Positions 57,276 to 64,000 of a DNA stretch of 64,000 nucleotides are shown here, piece by piece. Numbering within the stretch: position 1 is the first letter of the stretch; each line of letters begins with the position of its first letter. A model generated the notes under the pieces. It ran no database searches. It was not told the DNA's origin and worked only from the letters and a program-made list of their open reading frames with translations. This DNA is from Bacteroidales bacterium (lineage in GTDB: Bacteria > Bacteroidota > Bacteroidia > Bacteroidales > UBA4417). A program made the translations under genes and the position numbers. The stretch spans positions 124,001-188,000 of the forward strand of contig JADJHD010000001.1 in the NCBI GenBank assembly GCA_016707705.1, given 5' to 3'.

Positions 57276-57833
57276 ATGAGCCTTACTGATTACCAGATTC
57301 AGAAAAAGATACGGGATGGGGACATCAGGGAATTCGAACGCTTGTTCCACAAATATTATGAACCCCTTTGCAGCTATGCATTCAGAATAACAGGGGATAT
57401 GGCAGCAGCAGAGGATATTTTGCAGGAGTTCTTTTACAATTTTTGGAGAGACAGGGTAGCCATGAGCCTGAAGCTTTCACTGAAGGCATACTTCTACCGC
57501 TCAATAAGAAATAATGCCTACAGGCTGGTTGAATCGCGACAGGTGAGGGCTCAATATGCCGAAAGGATGGCCAGGGAGTTACCGGCTGGCGAGGCATTTT
57601 ATATTCCGATGGAGTCGCCGGATGTTGATATGAATGCCCGAATTGATGAAATTCTGGAACTGATGCCCGAAAGAACAGCCACGGTATTCCGACTGAGCCG
57701 TTTCGAGGGCAAGAAATACAGGGAAATTGCTGAATTGCTTTCATTATCGGTGAAAACAGTGGAGGCAGAGATGGGCAAGGCTCTGGGGATGTTCAGGGAG
57801 GCTCTAAAAGAATACAGGAATACCGAATCCTGA
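57276..57833 (+). CDS. ECF-type RNA polymerase sigma-70 factor (FecI-like)
   Basis: 185 residues. Region 2: FERLFHKYYEPLCSYAFRIT and AAAEDILQEFFYNFW (residues 20-60). Region 4: LMPERTATVFRLSRFEGKKY then REIAELLSLSVKTVEAEMGK (130-175), the -35-binding HTH. The Bacteroidota FecI group is normally paired with a FecR anti-sigma factor, here 14 bases downstream. It probably transcribes its own operon when the FecR signal is received. Confidence 0.93.
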   Translation: MSLTDYQIQKKIRDGDIREFERLFHKYYEPLCSYAFRITGDMAAAEDILQEFFYNFWRDRVAMSLKLSLKAYFYRSIRNNAYRLVESRQVRAQYAERMARELPAGEAFYIPMESPDVDMNARIDEILELMPERTATVFRLSRFEGKKYREIAELLSLSVKTVEAEMGKALGMFREALKEYRNTES

Positions 57834-57847
57834 AAATTGAAGAAACT

Positions 57848-58873
57848 ATGACAACACCTTTCAATAAGAATGATCTGGACATTCAGATGGCTCGATATCT
57901 CAGCAATGAAATGAGTGAGACTGAGAAGACGGCCTTTGAAGAACGGTTACATTCCTCGTCAACTGAGAAAGCCTCCCTGGATATCATCAGAGAGGCCTGG
58001 GAGCATTTTCCCGGCAATTCCGGACATGGGGGCGTTGGCTCTGAAAAAGCCTGGCAAACCCTTTCAGGAAGGCTTCAGAAAGATAATCTTATTCCTGCAG
58101 AGCCTCAGCTGAAAAAGAAGGTGAGCCTCGTAAGGATGCTTAAAGCAGCTGTAATTATCGGACTATTTGCAATTCCTGGATTATTCTATGTATTAAATCT
58201 GCTTAAGTCAGATGAAATCAAAGGTTACAATCAGGTTGTGACCCTTGATTCCACTGCAACACAGGTGCAAACCCTTTCAGAAGGATCCATTGTTTATCTG
58301 GCTGGAAATACTAAGTTTTCTTTTCCTTCAGTATTTGAAACTAAAGAAAGAAAAGTGCTTCTCGACGGCAAGGCATTCTTCGACGTAGCACATATTGAGA
58401 AACAGCCTTTTATCATTGAGACTGAAGAAGTTACAGTGAAAGTGCTGGGTACAGCCTTTGAACTAACCGGAGGAAAGGATAATGGATTCAATCTGACTGT
58501 TAGCAGAGGCGCAGTAATGGTTATTTCGCACAGGTGGAATGAACCGGATGTTATAGTCTCGGCAGGTGAATCAGCTATAATCAGGGACTCAAAAATCATT
58601 AAATTCAAATCAGAATCCCAGCCAAGCTGGTACAGTCATAAACTGCAGTTCAGGGATGAAACCCTTGCATCCATACTTTTGGTGCTGAACAGGAATTTCG
58701 GGACGAATTTTACTGTTGATAAGCCAGAAACCGGGATGCAGAAAATGACGGCTACTTTCAGTAACGACACGCCTGAAACAATTGCAGAACTGATTTGCCT
58801 TACCTTTGATCTGGAAAGGATCACCAACCATGACTCTGTCGTATTCCGTACAAAGAGAAATACCGGCAAATAA
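57848..58873 (+). CDS. FecR-family anti-sigma factor
   Basis: 341 residues. N-terminal cytoplasmic sigma-binding part (MARYLSNEMSETEKTAFEER), one membrane helix (about 97-116), then the periplasmic FecR domain (VTLDSTATQVQTLSEGSIVY, VLLDGKAFFDVAH, VKVLGTAFELTG) and a C-terminal DUF4974-like domain. It senses a periplasmic partner, usually the STN domain of a TonB receptor. The STN-containing gene immediately downstream is the obvious partner. Confidence 0.93.
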   Translation: MTTPFNKNDLDIQMARYLSNEMSETEKTAFEERLHSSSTEKASLDIIREAWEHFPGNSGHGGVGSEKAWQTLSGRLQKDNLIPAEPQLKKKVSLVRMLKAAVIIGLFAIPGLFYVLNLLKSDEIKGYNQVVTLDSTATQVQTLSEGSIVYLAGNTKFSFPSVFETKERKVLLDGKAFFDVAHIEKQPFIIETEEVTVKVLGTAFELTGGKDNGFNLTVSRGAVMVISHRWNEPDVIVSAGESAIIRDSKIIKFKSESQPSWYSHKLQFRDETLASILLVLNRNFGTNFTVDKPETGMQKMTATFSNDTPETIAELICLTFDLERITNHDSVVFRTKRNTGK

Positions 58874-58895
58874 AGCAGGAAACAATAAGTTTTCG

Positions 58896-60443
58896 ATGTT
58901 TAGGCTGCAGTATCTTCTTTGCTTTTGTTTTTGCCTAATGTTAACAGGGTCAATCTATGCCCAGATTGCACCTTCCTGTCTGGACCGAAAGATAAATATC
59001 CCGCGTCAGAATACCAGTCTGTATGAAGCTCTGAACCTCATTGCAGCCCAAACGGGCTGCTCTTTTATTTATGATTCAAGGCTGGTTGACAATAATCGCA
59101 AGGTTAAGGTTTATGCTGATAATCAAACTGTAAAGGATGTTTTAGCTCAGATTCTTTCTGATCAGCAGCTTAAGCTGAAAGTCCTGGATTCACATATACT
59201 GATCTGCAGGGACTCCGAAAAATCAGGATTGGTTGTGGAAAGGCAGGTTAAGGCCATAAAGGACAGTCTTTCAGGCTTCTTTACTATAAAAGGTCATATT
59301 CATGATAATTTGAATCAGGATCCTGTTGCCTATGCAACGATTGGTTGTTCTGAAGCCAATCTCGGCACGATTACAAATAATGAAGGGATGTTCATACTGA
59401 AGCTGCCTCTGGCCTTCAGGAAAGGCACACTTGTTATTTCCCATCTGGGTTATCTTCCGCAGCAGTTTCCCATTGAAATATTTGAAGACAATGAAGCGGC
59501 CATATATCTGGAAAGGAGAATTATATCGATACAGGAAGTAATTATACGGTATACAGATCCCAAAGAAATAATTAAAAAAGCGCTGTCAGAGAGAAGCCGA
59601 AATAATGCTGCTGATCCGGTTTATGTAACATCCTTCTACAGGGAAGGCGTTTTGAAAAATGAACGCTTGCTGAGTTATTCAGAGGCTGTCATTAAACAAT
59701 ACAAAACAGGCTTTGATGCAGCGGGGGAAGATATGGTGAAGGCGTTAAAATCGAGGAAACTTAAGAATGTAAGCAAAAAGGATACGACTCTGCTGAAACT
59801 GAAAGGTGGGATAGAGGCAGGACTGCAATTGGATTTGGTAAAGAATTTGCCGGCTTTCCTTAATCCTGAGGAAATGGATTCATATACCTACACTTACTCC
59901 GATATTGTTTCCTATGATACGCAGGATGCCTATGCCATTGAGTTTGAGCCTAAGGTCAGTAACGGGAATGCTGTTTTCAGAGGATCTGTTTTTATTTCAA
60001 GAGAGAGCTATGCTATTCTGGGTGCTGATTTTGAGATTGAGCCCAGCAGTCTGGATCAGGTTGCAGGTGACTTCATCCAAAAGAAAACACTGAGGCTCAA
60101 AGTTAAGTTTGAGCAAATAAAGTACTCAGTTAGTTATTTGAAAATCAACGGAGTTTATTACCTGAATCATGCAAGAAGTGATCTGGTCATCAGAACAAGG
60201 CATTCAAGACGTTTCGGGACAGATCTTTTTCACACATTCATGGAAGTTGCTTCCTGCAAGATTGACACTGAAGATGTACAGCGCTTCCCGAATAAGGAAT
60301 CAATTAATCCGTCAACTATCTTTTCTGATATTCCCTATGTATACGATGAGGCCTTTTGGGAAGAATATAACTTTATTCTGCCGGAAGCCAGTCTTGACAA
60401 TGCCCTCAGTAAACTGATTTCACATATTGAGGAAATTGAATAA
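58896..60443 (+). CDS. STN-domain plus carboxypeptidase-regulatory-domain protein without TonB barrel
   Basis: 515 residues from ATG 58896, chosen because a signal peptide (FRLQYLLCFCFCLMLTGSIYA) starts there; longer in-frame starts at 58806 and 58830 overlap fecR and add a non-signal tail. After the signal comes an STN (secretin/TonB short N-terminal) domain: LYEALNLIAAQTGCSFIYD and VKDVLAQILSDQQLKL. A CarboxypepD_reg domain follows (IKGHIHDNLNQDPVAYATIG), then about 290 residues paralogous to 55916-57175. A FecA/SusC beta-barrel is absent. Likely signal input or client of the FecI/FecR pair. Confidence 0.85.
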   Translation: MFRLQYLLCFCFCLMLTGSIYAQIAPSCLDRKINIPRQNTSLYEALNLIAAQTGCSFIYDSRLVDNNRKVKVYADNQTVKDVLAQILSDQQLKLKVLDSHILICRDSEKSGLVVERQVKAIKDSLSGFFTIKGHIHDNLNQDPVAYATIGCSEANLGTITNNEGMFILKLPLAFRKGTLVISHLGYLPQQFPIEIFEDNEAAIYLERRIISIQEVIIRYTDPKEIIKKALSERSRNNAADPVYVTSFYREGVLKNERLLSYSEAVIKQYKTGFDAAGEDMVKALKSRKLKNVSKKDTTLLKLKGGIEAGLQLDLVKNLPAFLNPEEMDSYTYTYSDIVSYDTQDAYAIEFEPKVSNGNAVFRGSVFISRESYAILGADFEIEPSSLDQVAGDFIQKKTLRLKVKFEQIKYSVSYLKINGVYYLNHARSDLVIRTRHSRRFGTDLFHTFMEVASCKIDTEDVQRFPNKESINPSTIFSDIPYVYDEAFWEEYNFILPEASLDNALSKLISHIEEIE

Positions 60444-60830
60444 ACTGCAACTGAGTTATTGGCAATGAAGGTTTTTGAAAATCTGGTTCCTTCCTCTTGT
60501 TTTATTCCTGGAATCAGGCGTTGTTTAAATCAAGCTGATATTTCAAATTCCCTGCTTTTCTATCGATCTAATCAGGTAGACGTTCAATATATACGTTGAC
60601 TGTCTTTTGCTCTGCTATTTAATATTAAAATAATAATGAAAAATCTGCTGCCTAACTCTCTAAAATGCCGATGGTTACTTGTTTTCTGTTAAAAACAGAT
60701 GTAAGTCAAATGTATATGACAAAGAAATTCTGAGTATTTTTGCACTCCCAAAATCAAAATTGCATCTTGAATTTTAGAAAATCGGGAACAGAGAGTGATT
60801 TTGATTGTTTACTCCTTATACAAATCTACT
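60444..60830. other. 387-base intergenic region with -7 element (60735-60742)
   Basis: TATTTTTG at 60735-60742 matches TAnnTTTG, 88 bases before the next start. Nothing else recognisable; AT-rich. Confidence 0.4.
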
Positions 60831-61469
60831 ATGCTTAACGACCTAATCAATATCAATAAAAAGCACGAAGAAGCGGCCATGACCATTTATGATCGTGTGG
60901 AACAGGATCTTCATGAAAAATTCATTATAACCATATCCGGAGAAGTTGCTTCAGGAAAATGTGAGATATCTCAGGTATTGGCCAGAATCTATAAAAAGGC
61001 CGGACTAAAGGTGAAAATTCTGCATATGGATGACTATTACAAGGTACTTCCAGAAGATCGCACTGAATGGAGGAAACTGCATGGAATTGAGAAGATAGGA
61101 TATGATGAATATGATTGGGACAGGATAAATCAGAATGTAGATGATTTCAAGGATGGCAAACCCTCTTCATTGCCTTGTGTTGATCTGGTTACCAATCAGG
61201 TAGATGAACTGATTACTGATTTTAATGGCATTGATTTGCTGATCATAAATGGCTTGTATTCAATAATGCTCGACAAGGCTCATCTCAGGGTATTTGTTGA
61301 ACCAACCTATAAGGAAACCATCAAGGAGCAAATGGCTGAGCAAAAGGAAGAACTGGATGAGTTCCGTATGAAAGTTCTGGAACAGGAGCATCAGGTTGTT
61401 CAGTCGATCAAGCCTCTTGCCGGTTTTTATGTGGATTATGACACTTCGATGGAGACTTTCCACTTATAA
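60831..61469 (+). CDS. Uridine kinase/phosphoribulokinase-like P-loop protein
   Basis: 212 residues from ATG 60831; an upstream in-frame start at 60795 adds 12 hydrophobic residues. The P-loop reads SGEVASGKCEIS (near residue 36), with Cys where Ser/Thr is normal. HMDDYYK and EYDWDRINQNVDDFKDGK match the acceptor region of uridine kinases, and DLLIINGLYSIML the Walker-B strand. The family phosphorylates nucleosides or sugars with ATP/GTP; the altered loop leaves activity uncertain. Single gene. Confidence 0.78.
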   Translation: MLNDLININKKHEEAAMTIYDRVEQDLHEKFIITISGEVASGKCEISQVLARIYKKAGLKVKILHMDDYYKVLPEDRTEWRKLHGIEKIGYDEYDWDRINQNVDDFKDGKPSSLPCVDLVTNQVDELITDFNGIDLLIINGLYSIMLDKAHLRVFVEPTYKETIKEQMAEQKEELDEFRMKVLEQEHQVVQSIKPLAGFYVDYDTSMETFHL

Positions 61470-61570
61470 AGGCTTACCTTTGACTTCTCGTTTTGATCTA
61501 TCCTGGCTCTTTAAGTTAATAATCATCCACCATTTTCCTCTGGAAATGGACGTGGCTTTATTGTGATCGC

Positions 61571-62848
61571 ATGAAAAATCAGTTTCCTTCCTGGGCAAAG
61601 AGCCTGACTATCTATGAGGTGAACCTCAGACAATATACTGAAAGCGGTAGCATCCGTGAATTCAGGCAACACCTTGGTCGATTGAAAGATATGGGTGTTG
61701 GTATCCTATGGTTTATGCCCATTCAGCCCACTGGAATGATAAACAGAAAGGGCAGTCTTGGGAGCTACTATTCAATTCGCGATTATTGCGCAGTTGATCC
61801 TGCCTTTGGAACTGTTGAAGAATTTCGCTTGCTGGTTAAAGAAATTCATTCCATGGGAATGTTTGTAATCCTGGACTGGGTCGTAAATCATACTGCATGG
61901 GATCATTACTGGGTTGATACAGAACCGGCTTTTTACCGGAGGAATGAAGCAGGTGAGGTTTATCCGCCTTTCCCCGACTGGGCTGATGTAATTGGACTTG
62001 ACTATACAAATCCTGAACTGAGGGCTACCATGATACAGTCCATGAAGTTCTGGCTGGAATCAACCGGTATTGACGGTTTCCGCTGCGATATGGCCCATCT
62101 CGTAGTTACAGATTTCTGGGAAGAGGCAAGAATTGCACTCGAGAATACACGCCCTGATCTATATATGCTTGCCGAAACAGATCATTATGATTTGCTGAAG
62201 GAAGCTTTCCACTCAAGCTATGACTGGAAAGTGTTCCATGCCTTGAATGAGGTTGCTCAGGGTAAAATAAGTATTCGGGCATTAGCCGATACCATTCAGG
62301 AACAACTGAACTGGTATCCTTCAAATGCATCCCTGATGAGGTTTATCAGCAATCATGATGAGAATTCCTGGCAGGGATCTGAGCTTGAAAGACTGGCCTA
62401 TTTTCTGGAGCCAATGGCAGTAATGTATTTTACCCTTCCGGGTATTCCCCTCATTTACTCCGGACAGGAAGCTGGCAATTACAGAAGGCTTGCATTCTTC
62501 GATAAAGACCTGATTGAATGGAAGGAAGATAAGATGAAACCGCTTTATACAATGTTGGCTAAGCTTCGGTCTTCAAATGCAGCATTATGGTCTGCAGGTA
62601 AAGGGTTTGGCTACAGGGAATTGCAGCTAATCGGCTCTGACCGGGTTTTGGCATTCGAAAGAAGTGCTGGCAAAAGCAGGGTATTGGTTATTTTGAATTT
62701 ATCCTATGAAAGCAGTAGGATCAGCATAACTGACCCATTACCATCCAGCGAATTCATTGACTTGTTTTCAGGTGGAATAAAAGTTAAGTTCGGAGCAGAT
62801 CCTTGTTTTGAACTGGAGCCCTTTGGTTATAAAGTGTTTTACTGCTAG
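61571..62848 (+). CDS. GH13 alpha-amylase family enzyme
   Basis: 425 residues without a signal peptide. The barrel runs from YEVNLRQYTESGSI. GH13 conserved regions: VILDWVVNHTAWDH (region I), DGFRCDMAHLV (catalytic nucleophile Asp near 171), LAETDHYD (acid/base Glu near 200), FISNHDENSW (Asp near 261). A short C-terminal beta domain is present. Acts on intracellular alpha-1,4-glucans or related oligosaccharides; exact specificity open. Confidence 0.9.
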   Translation: MKNQFPSWAKSLTIYEVNLRQYTESGSIREFRQHLGRLKDMGVGILWFMPIQPTGMINRKGSLGSYYSIRDYCAVDPAFGTVEEFRLLVKEIHSMGMFVILDWVVNHTAWDHYWVDTEPAFYRRNEAGEVYPPFPDWADVIGLDYTNPELRATMIQSMKFWLESTGIDGFRCDMAHLVVTDFWEEARIALENTRPDLYMLAETDHYDLLKEAFHSSYDWKVFHALNEVAQGKISIRALADTIQEQLNWYPSNASLMRFISNHDENSWQGSELERLAYFLEPMAVMYFTLPGIPLIYSGQEAGNYRRLAFFDKDLIEWKEDKMKPLYTMLAKLRSSNAALWSAGKGFGYRELQLIGSDRVLAFERSAGKSRVLVILNLSYESSRISITDPLPSSEFIDLFSGGIKVKFGADPCFELEPFGYKVFYC

Positions 62849-62866
62849 GTACTTTTTGCAAAGATC

Positions 62867-62898
62867 TTTGTTTCGCAAAAGCAAGATTTTTACCTTTG
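62867..62898 (+). promoter_or_regulatory. Consensus promoter of the tRNA-Gly gene
   Basis: TTTG (62867-62870), 20-base spacer, TACCTTTG (62891-62898): the best Bacteroidota promoter match in the window, 34 bases before the tRNA. Confidence 0.75.
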
Positions 62899-62932
62899 CA
62901 GCACCAGCATGCCACAAAAGTGGTGAATGAAC

Positions 62933-63005
62933 GCGGAAGTAGCTCAGCTGGTAGAGCATCAGCTTCCCAAGCTGAGGGTCGCGGGTTCGAATCCCGTTTT
63001 CCGCT
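62933..63005 (+). tRNA. tRNA-Gly (anticodon CCC)
   Basis: 73 bases with all four arms: acceptor GCGGAAG/TTTCCGC (one G-T), D arm GCTC...GAGC, anticodon arm TCAGC-TTCCCAA-GCTGA, T arm GCGGG-TTCGAAT-CCCGT. The anticodon CCC reads GGG. CCA is not encoded. Confidence 0.95.
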
Positions 63006-63008
63006 CAA

Positions 63009-63041
63009 TAAAAAACAGGGCAATATCGCCCTGTTTTTTTT
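63009..63041. terminator. Bidirectional intrinsic terminator
   Basis: AAACAGGGC (63013-63021) pairs with GCCCTGTTT (63028-63036) around a short loop, with A-run before and T-run after; serves the tRNA and the convergent 63076 gene. Confidence 0.88.
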
Positions 63042-63075
63042 ATATCTGTGTTTTGCTATCGATCATTGAAAAAGC

Positions 63076-64000
63076 CTACTTCTTTACAATTCTGCTCACA
63101 CCCCTGATTCTTCCGTTTTCATCCTGGATTTGAATGATGTATACACCACTTGTAAGTTCGGAACAAGAATAGAAATTGGTGTTCGAATCATAGGGCATTT
63201 CAAGCAAGGCCTGTCCCATCAGATTGGAAATGAGAATCCTTCCCGAAAAAGCATCTGAGATGCTCAGGCTGAAATGATCAGCAACCGGATTTGGGAATAC
63301 CTTGAAAGTTGAGCTGACAGGCTCATCCAGACCAACAAGTGCATCGCTTTGAACTAAAATGTCGTCAAGCCTTAATCGGGGACGGGTACCACCACTGCCA
63401 GCTGCTGATTCAAAGTAGATCCAGCGCAATTGGACGACTGCTTTGTTATTGCAGGCAGCTGGAAGAGTAACTGGTCCTATTGTGGTGGAATCACCGGATG
63501 TTGTTCCTGCAACAAATTCAATTGGTCCGGGGACATCGGTAAAATCACCGCTTGTACCATTGCGATACTGTAAACGTAAATTCCAGATTCTTGGAGTAGC
63601 CGGGGTCCCGTTTCCGTCACCGGGAATAAGGGTTTCACTCTTAAATTGAACCCTGATATTGCTGCGGTTTGTTGAATTCAGGGCAAGTAAAGCTGCACCC
63701 ATAAACCTATGGTCAGCAGTACCTGAATTGCAGTCGTTGTATTGCGAACTGCTGGTAGTAACAAATCCAATGCCCTTGCTCATATAACCAATAACTCTTG
63801 GCCTTTTTGAAAGGTTATATGCACATGAAAAGTCCGTAGCACTATCGTTGTAAAATACTCCGATTCTGTTACTTGGAACGTATTGGAAAATCATGTGGGC
63901 CGGATAGGTTCCGGCAATCGCCAGTGAATCCCAGGAGGTAAAGGAAAAGGAACCGCCTGATAAAGCATAGGGGACAGGCTGGGTTTGAGCCTTTCCGTTG
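63076..64000 (-). CDS. Secreted protein with T9SS type A C-terminal sorting domain (runs off right edge)
   Basis: 308 residues visible; the frame is open to the edge, so the start lies outside. Residues up to about 220 of the visible part are beta-rich without an enzyme motif (possibly choice-of-anchor or endonuclease-associated LTD-like). The last 75 residues are a Por/type A sorting signal: FKVFPNPVADHFSLSI, ILISNLMGQALLEM and SGVYIIQIQDENG, ending in RIVKK. It is predicted to be exported across the outer membrane by type IX secretion. Confidence 0.85.
   Translation of the reverse strand, partial: NGKAQTQPVPYALSGGSFSFTSWDSLAIAGTYPAHMIFQYVPSNRIGVFYNDSATDFSCAYNLSKRPRVIGYMSKGIGFVTTSSSQYNDCNSGTADHRFMGAALLALNSTNRSNIRVQFKSETLIPGDGNGTPATPRIWNLRLQYRNGTSGDFTDVPGPIEFVAGTTSGDSTTIGPVTLPAACNNKAVVQLRWIYFESAAGSGGTRPRLRLDDILVQSDALVGLDEPVSSTFKVFPNPVADHFSLSISDAFSGRILISNLMGQALLEMPYDSNTNFYSCSELTSGVYIIQIQDENGRIRGVSRIVKK

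Overview
The window comes from a Bacteroidota genome, most likely a Bacteroidales-like or related lineage recovered as a metagenome or long-read assembly. The evidence is: two C-terminal sorting domains of the gliding-motility/type IX secretion kind, a fused CcoN-CcoO cbb3 oxidase, FecI/FecR-type regulation, SusC-style STN and carboxypeptidase-regulatory domains, promoters of the form TTTG-N~19-TAnnTTTG, and no obvious Shine-Dalgarno sites. Species cannot be told from sequence reading alone.

Region 1 (1-923) is the start of a secreted GH31 alpha-glucosidase that runs off the left edge. Region 2 (1146-19611) is the centre of the window: a nearly complete anaerobic purine/urate degradation island of the E. 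coli yge-ygf type. It carries an XdhC-type cofactor chaperone, YgeY hydrolase, YgeW knotted carbamoyltransferase, a HyuA-like dihydropyrimidinase, SsnA aminohydrolase, an XdhD-type molybdenum hydroxylase, YgfK iron-sulfur flavoprotein, a MocA/YgfJ-like cytidylyltransferase and a stand-alone ModE-like regulator. The expected diaminopropionate lyase YgeX and the FAD subunit YgfM are not seen. Instead there are two other fold-type-II PLP enzymes, a cysteine-rich unknown protein and a CoA-binding protein. The genes form a plus-strand operon (xdhC-ygeY-ygeW) convergent with two minus-strand operons, and divergent plus-strand genes for cofactor maturation and regulation.

Region 3 (19717-22974) holds two aldehyde dehydrogenases for amino-acid catabolism. 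Region 4 (22975-24150) is a repeat-rich strip: a compact HicB/HicA toxin-antitoxin pair lies between heptanucleotide repeat arrays written on opposite strands and short GC-rich palindromes. Region 5 (24150-31383) has two tandem, related giant surface proteins with a gliding-motility C-terminal domain; their 3' parts are colinear at an exact 3,790-base offset.

Region 6 (31599-39251) is mostly housekeeping: an M16 peptidase pair, esterase, HAD hydrolase, a tiny secreted repeat protein, phosphofructokinase and a secreted unknown. Region 7 (39474-48755) is a cbb3 oxidase locus: CcoI copper ATPase, CcoS, CcoNO, CcoQ, single-haem CcoP, CcoG, CcoH, a SafE-like membrane protein and a lipoprotein cytochrome c. 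Region 8 (48810-64000) has a membrane TPR protein, GH25 lysozyme, two DUF3857/transglutaminase proteins, an ECF sigma/FecR system flanked by two related carboxypeptidase-regulatory-domain proteins, a nucleoside-kinase-like protein, a GH13 enzyme, tRNA-Gly(CCC) and the end of a type IX-secreted protein.

Several otherwise intact genes (ygfK, the ALDH7 gene, ccoI, both giant surface proteins) are broken by single-base indels, several of them in short homopolymers. The simplest reading is residual sequencing error; the second giant surface gene may also be truly decayed.
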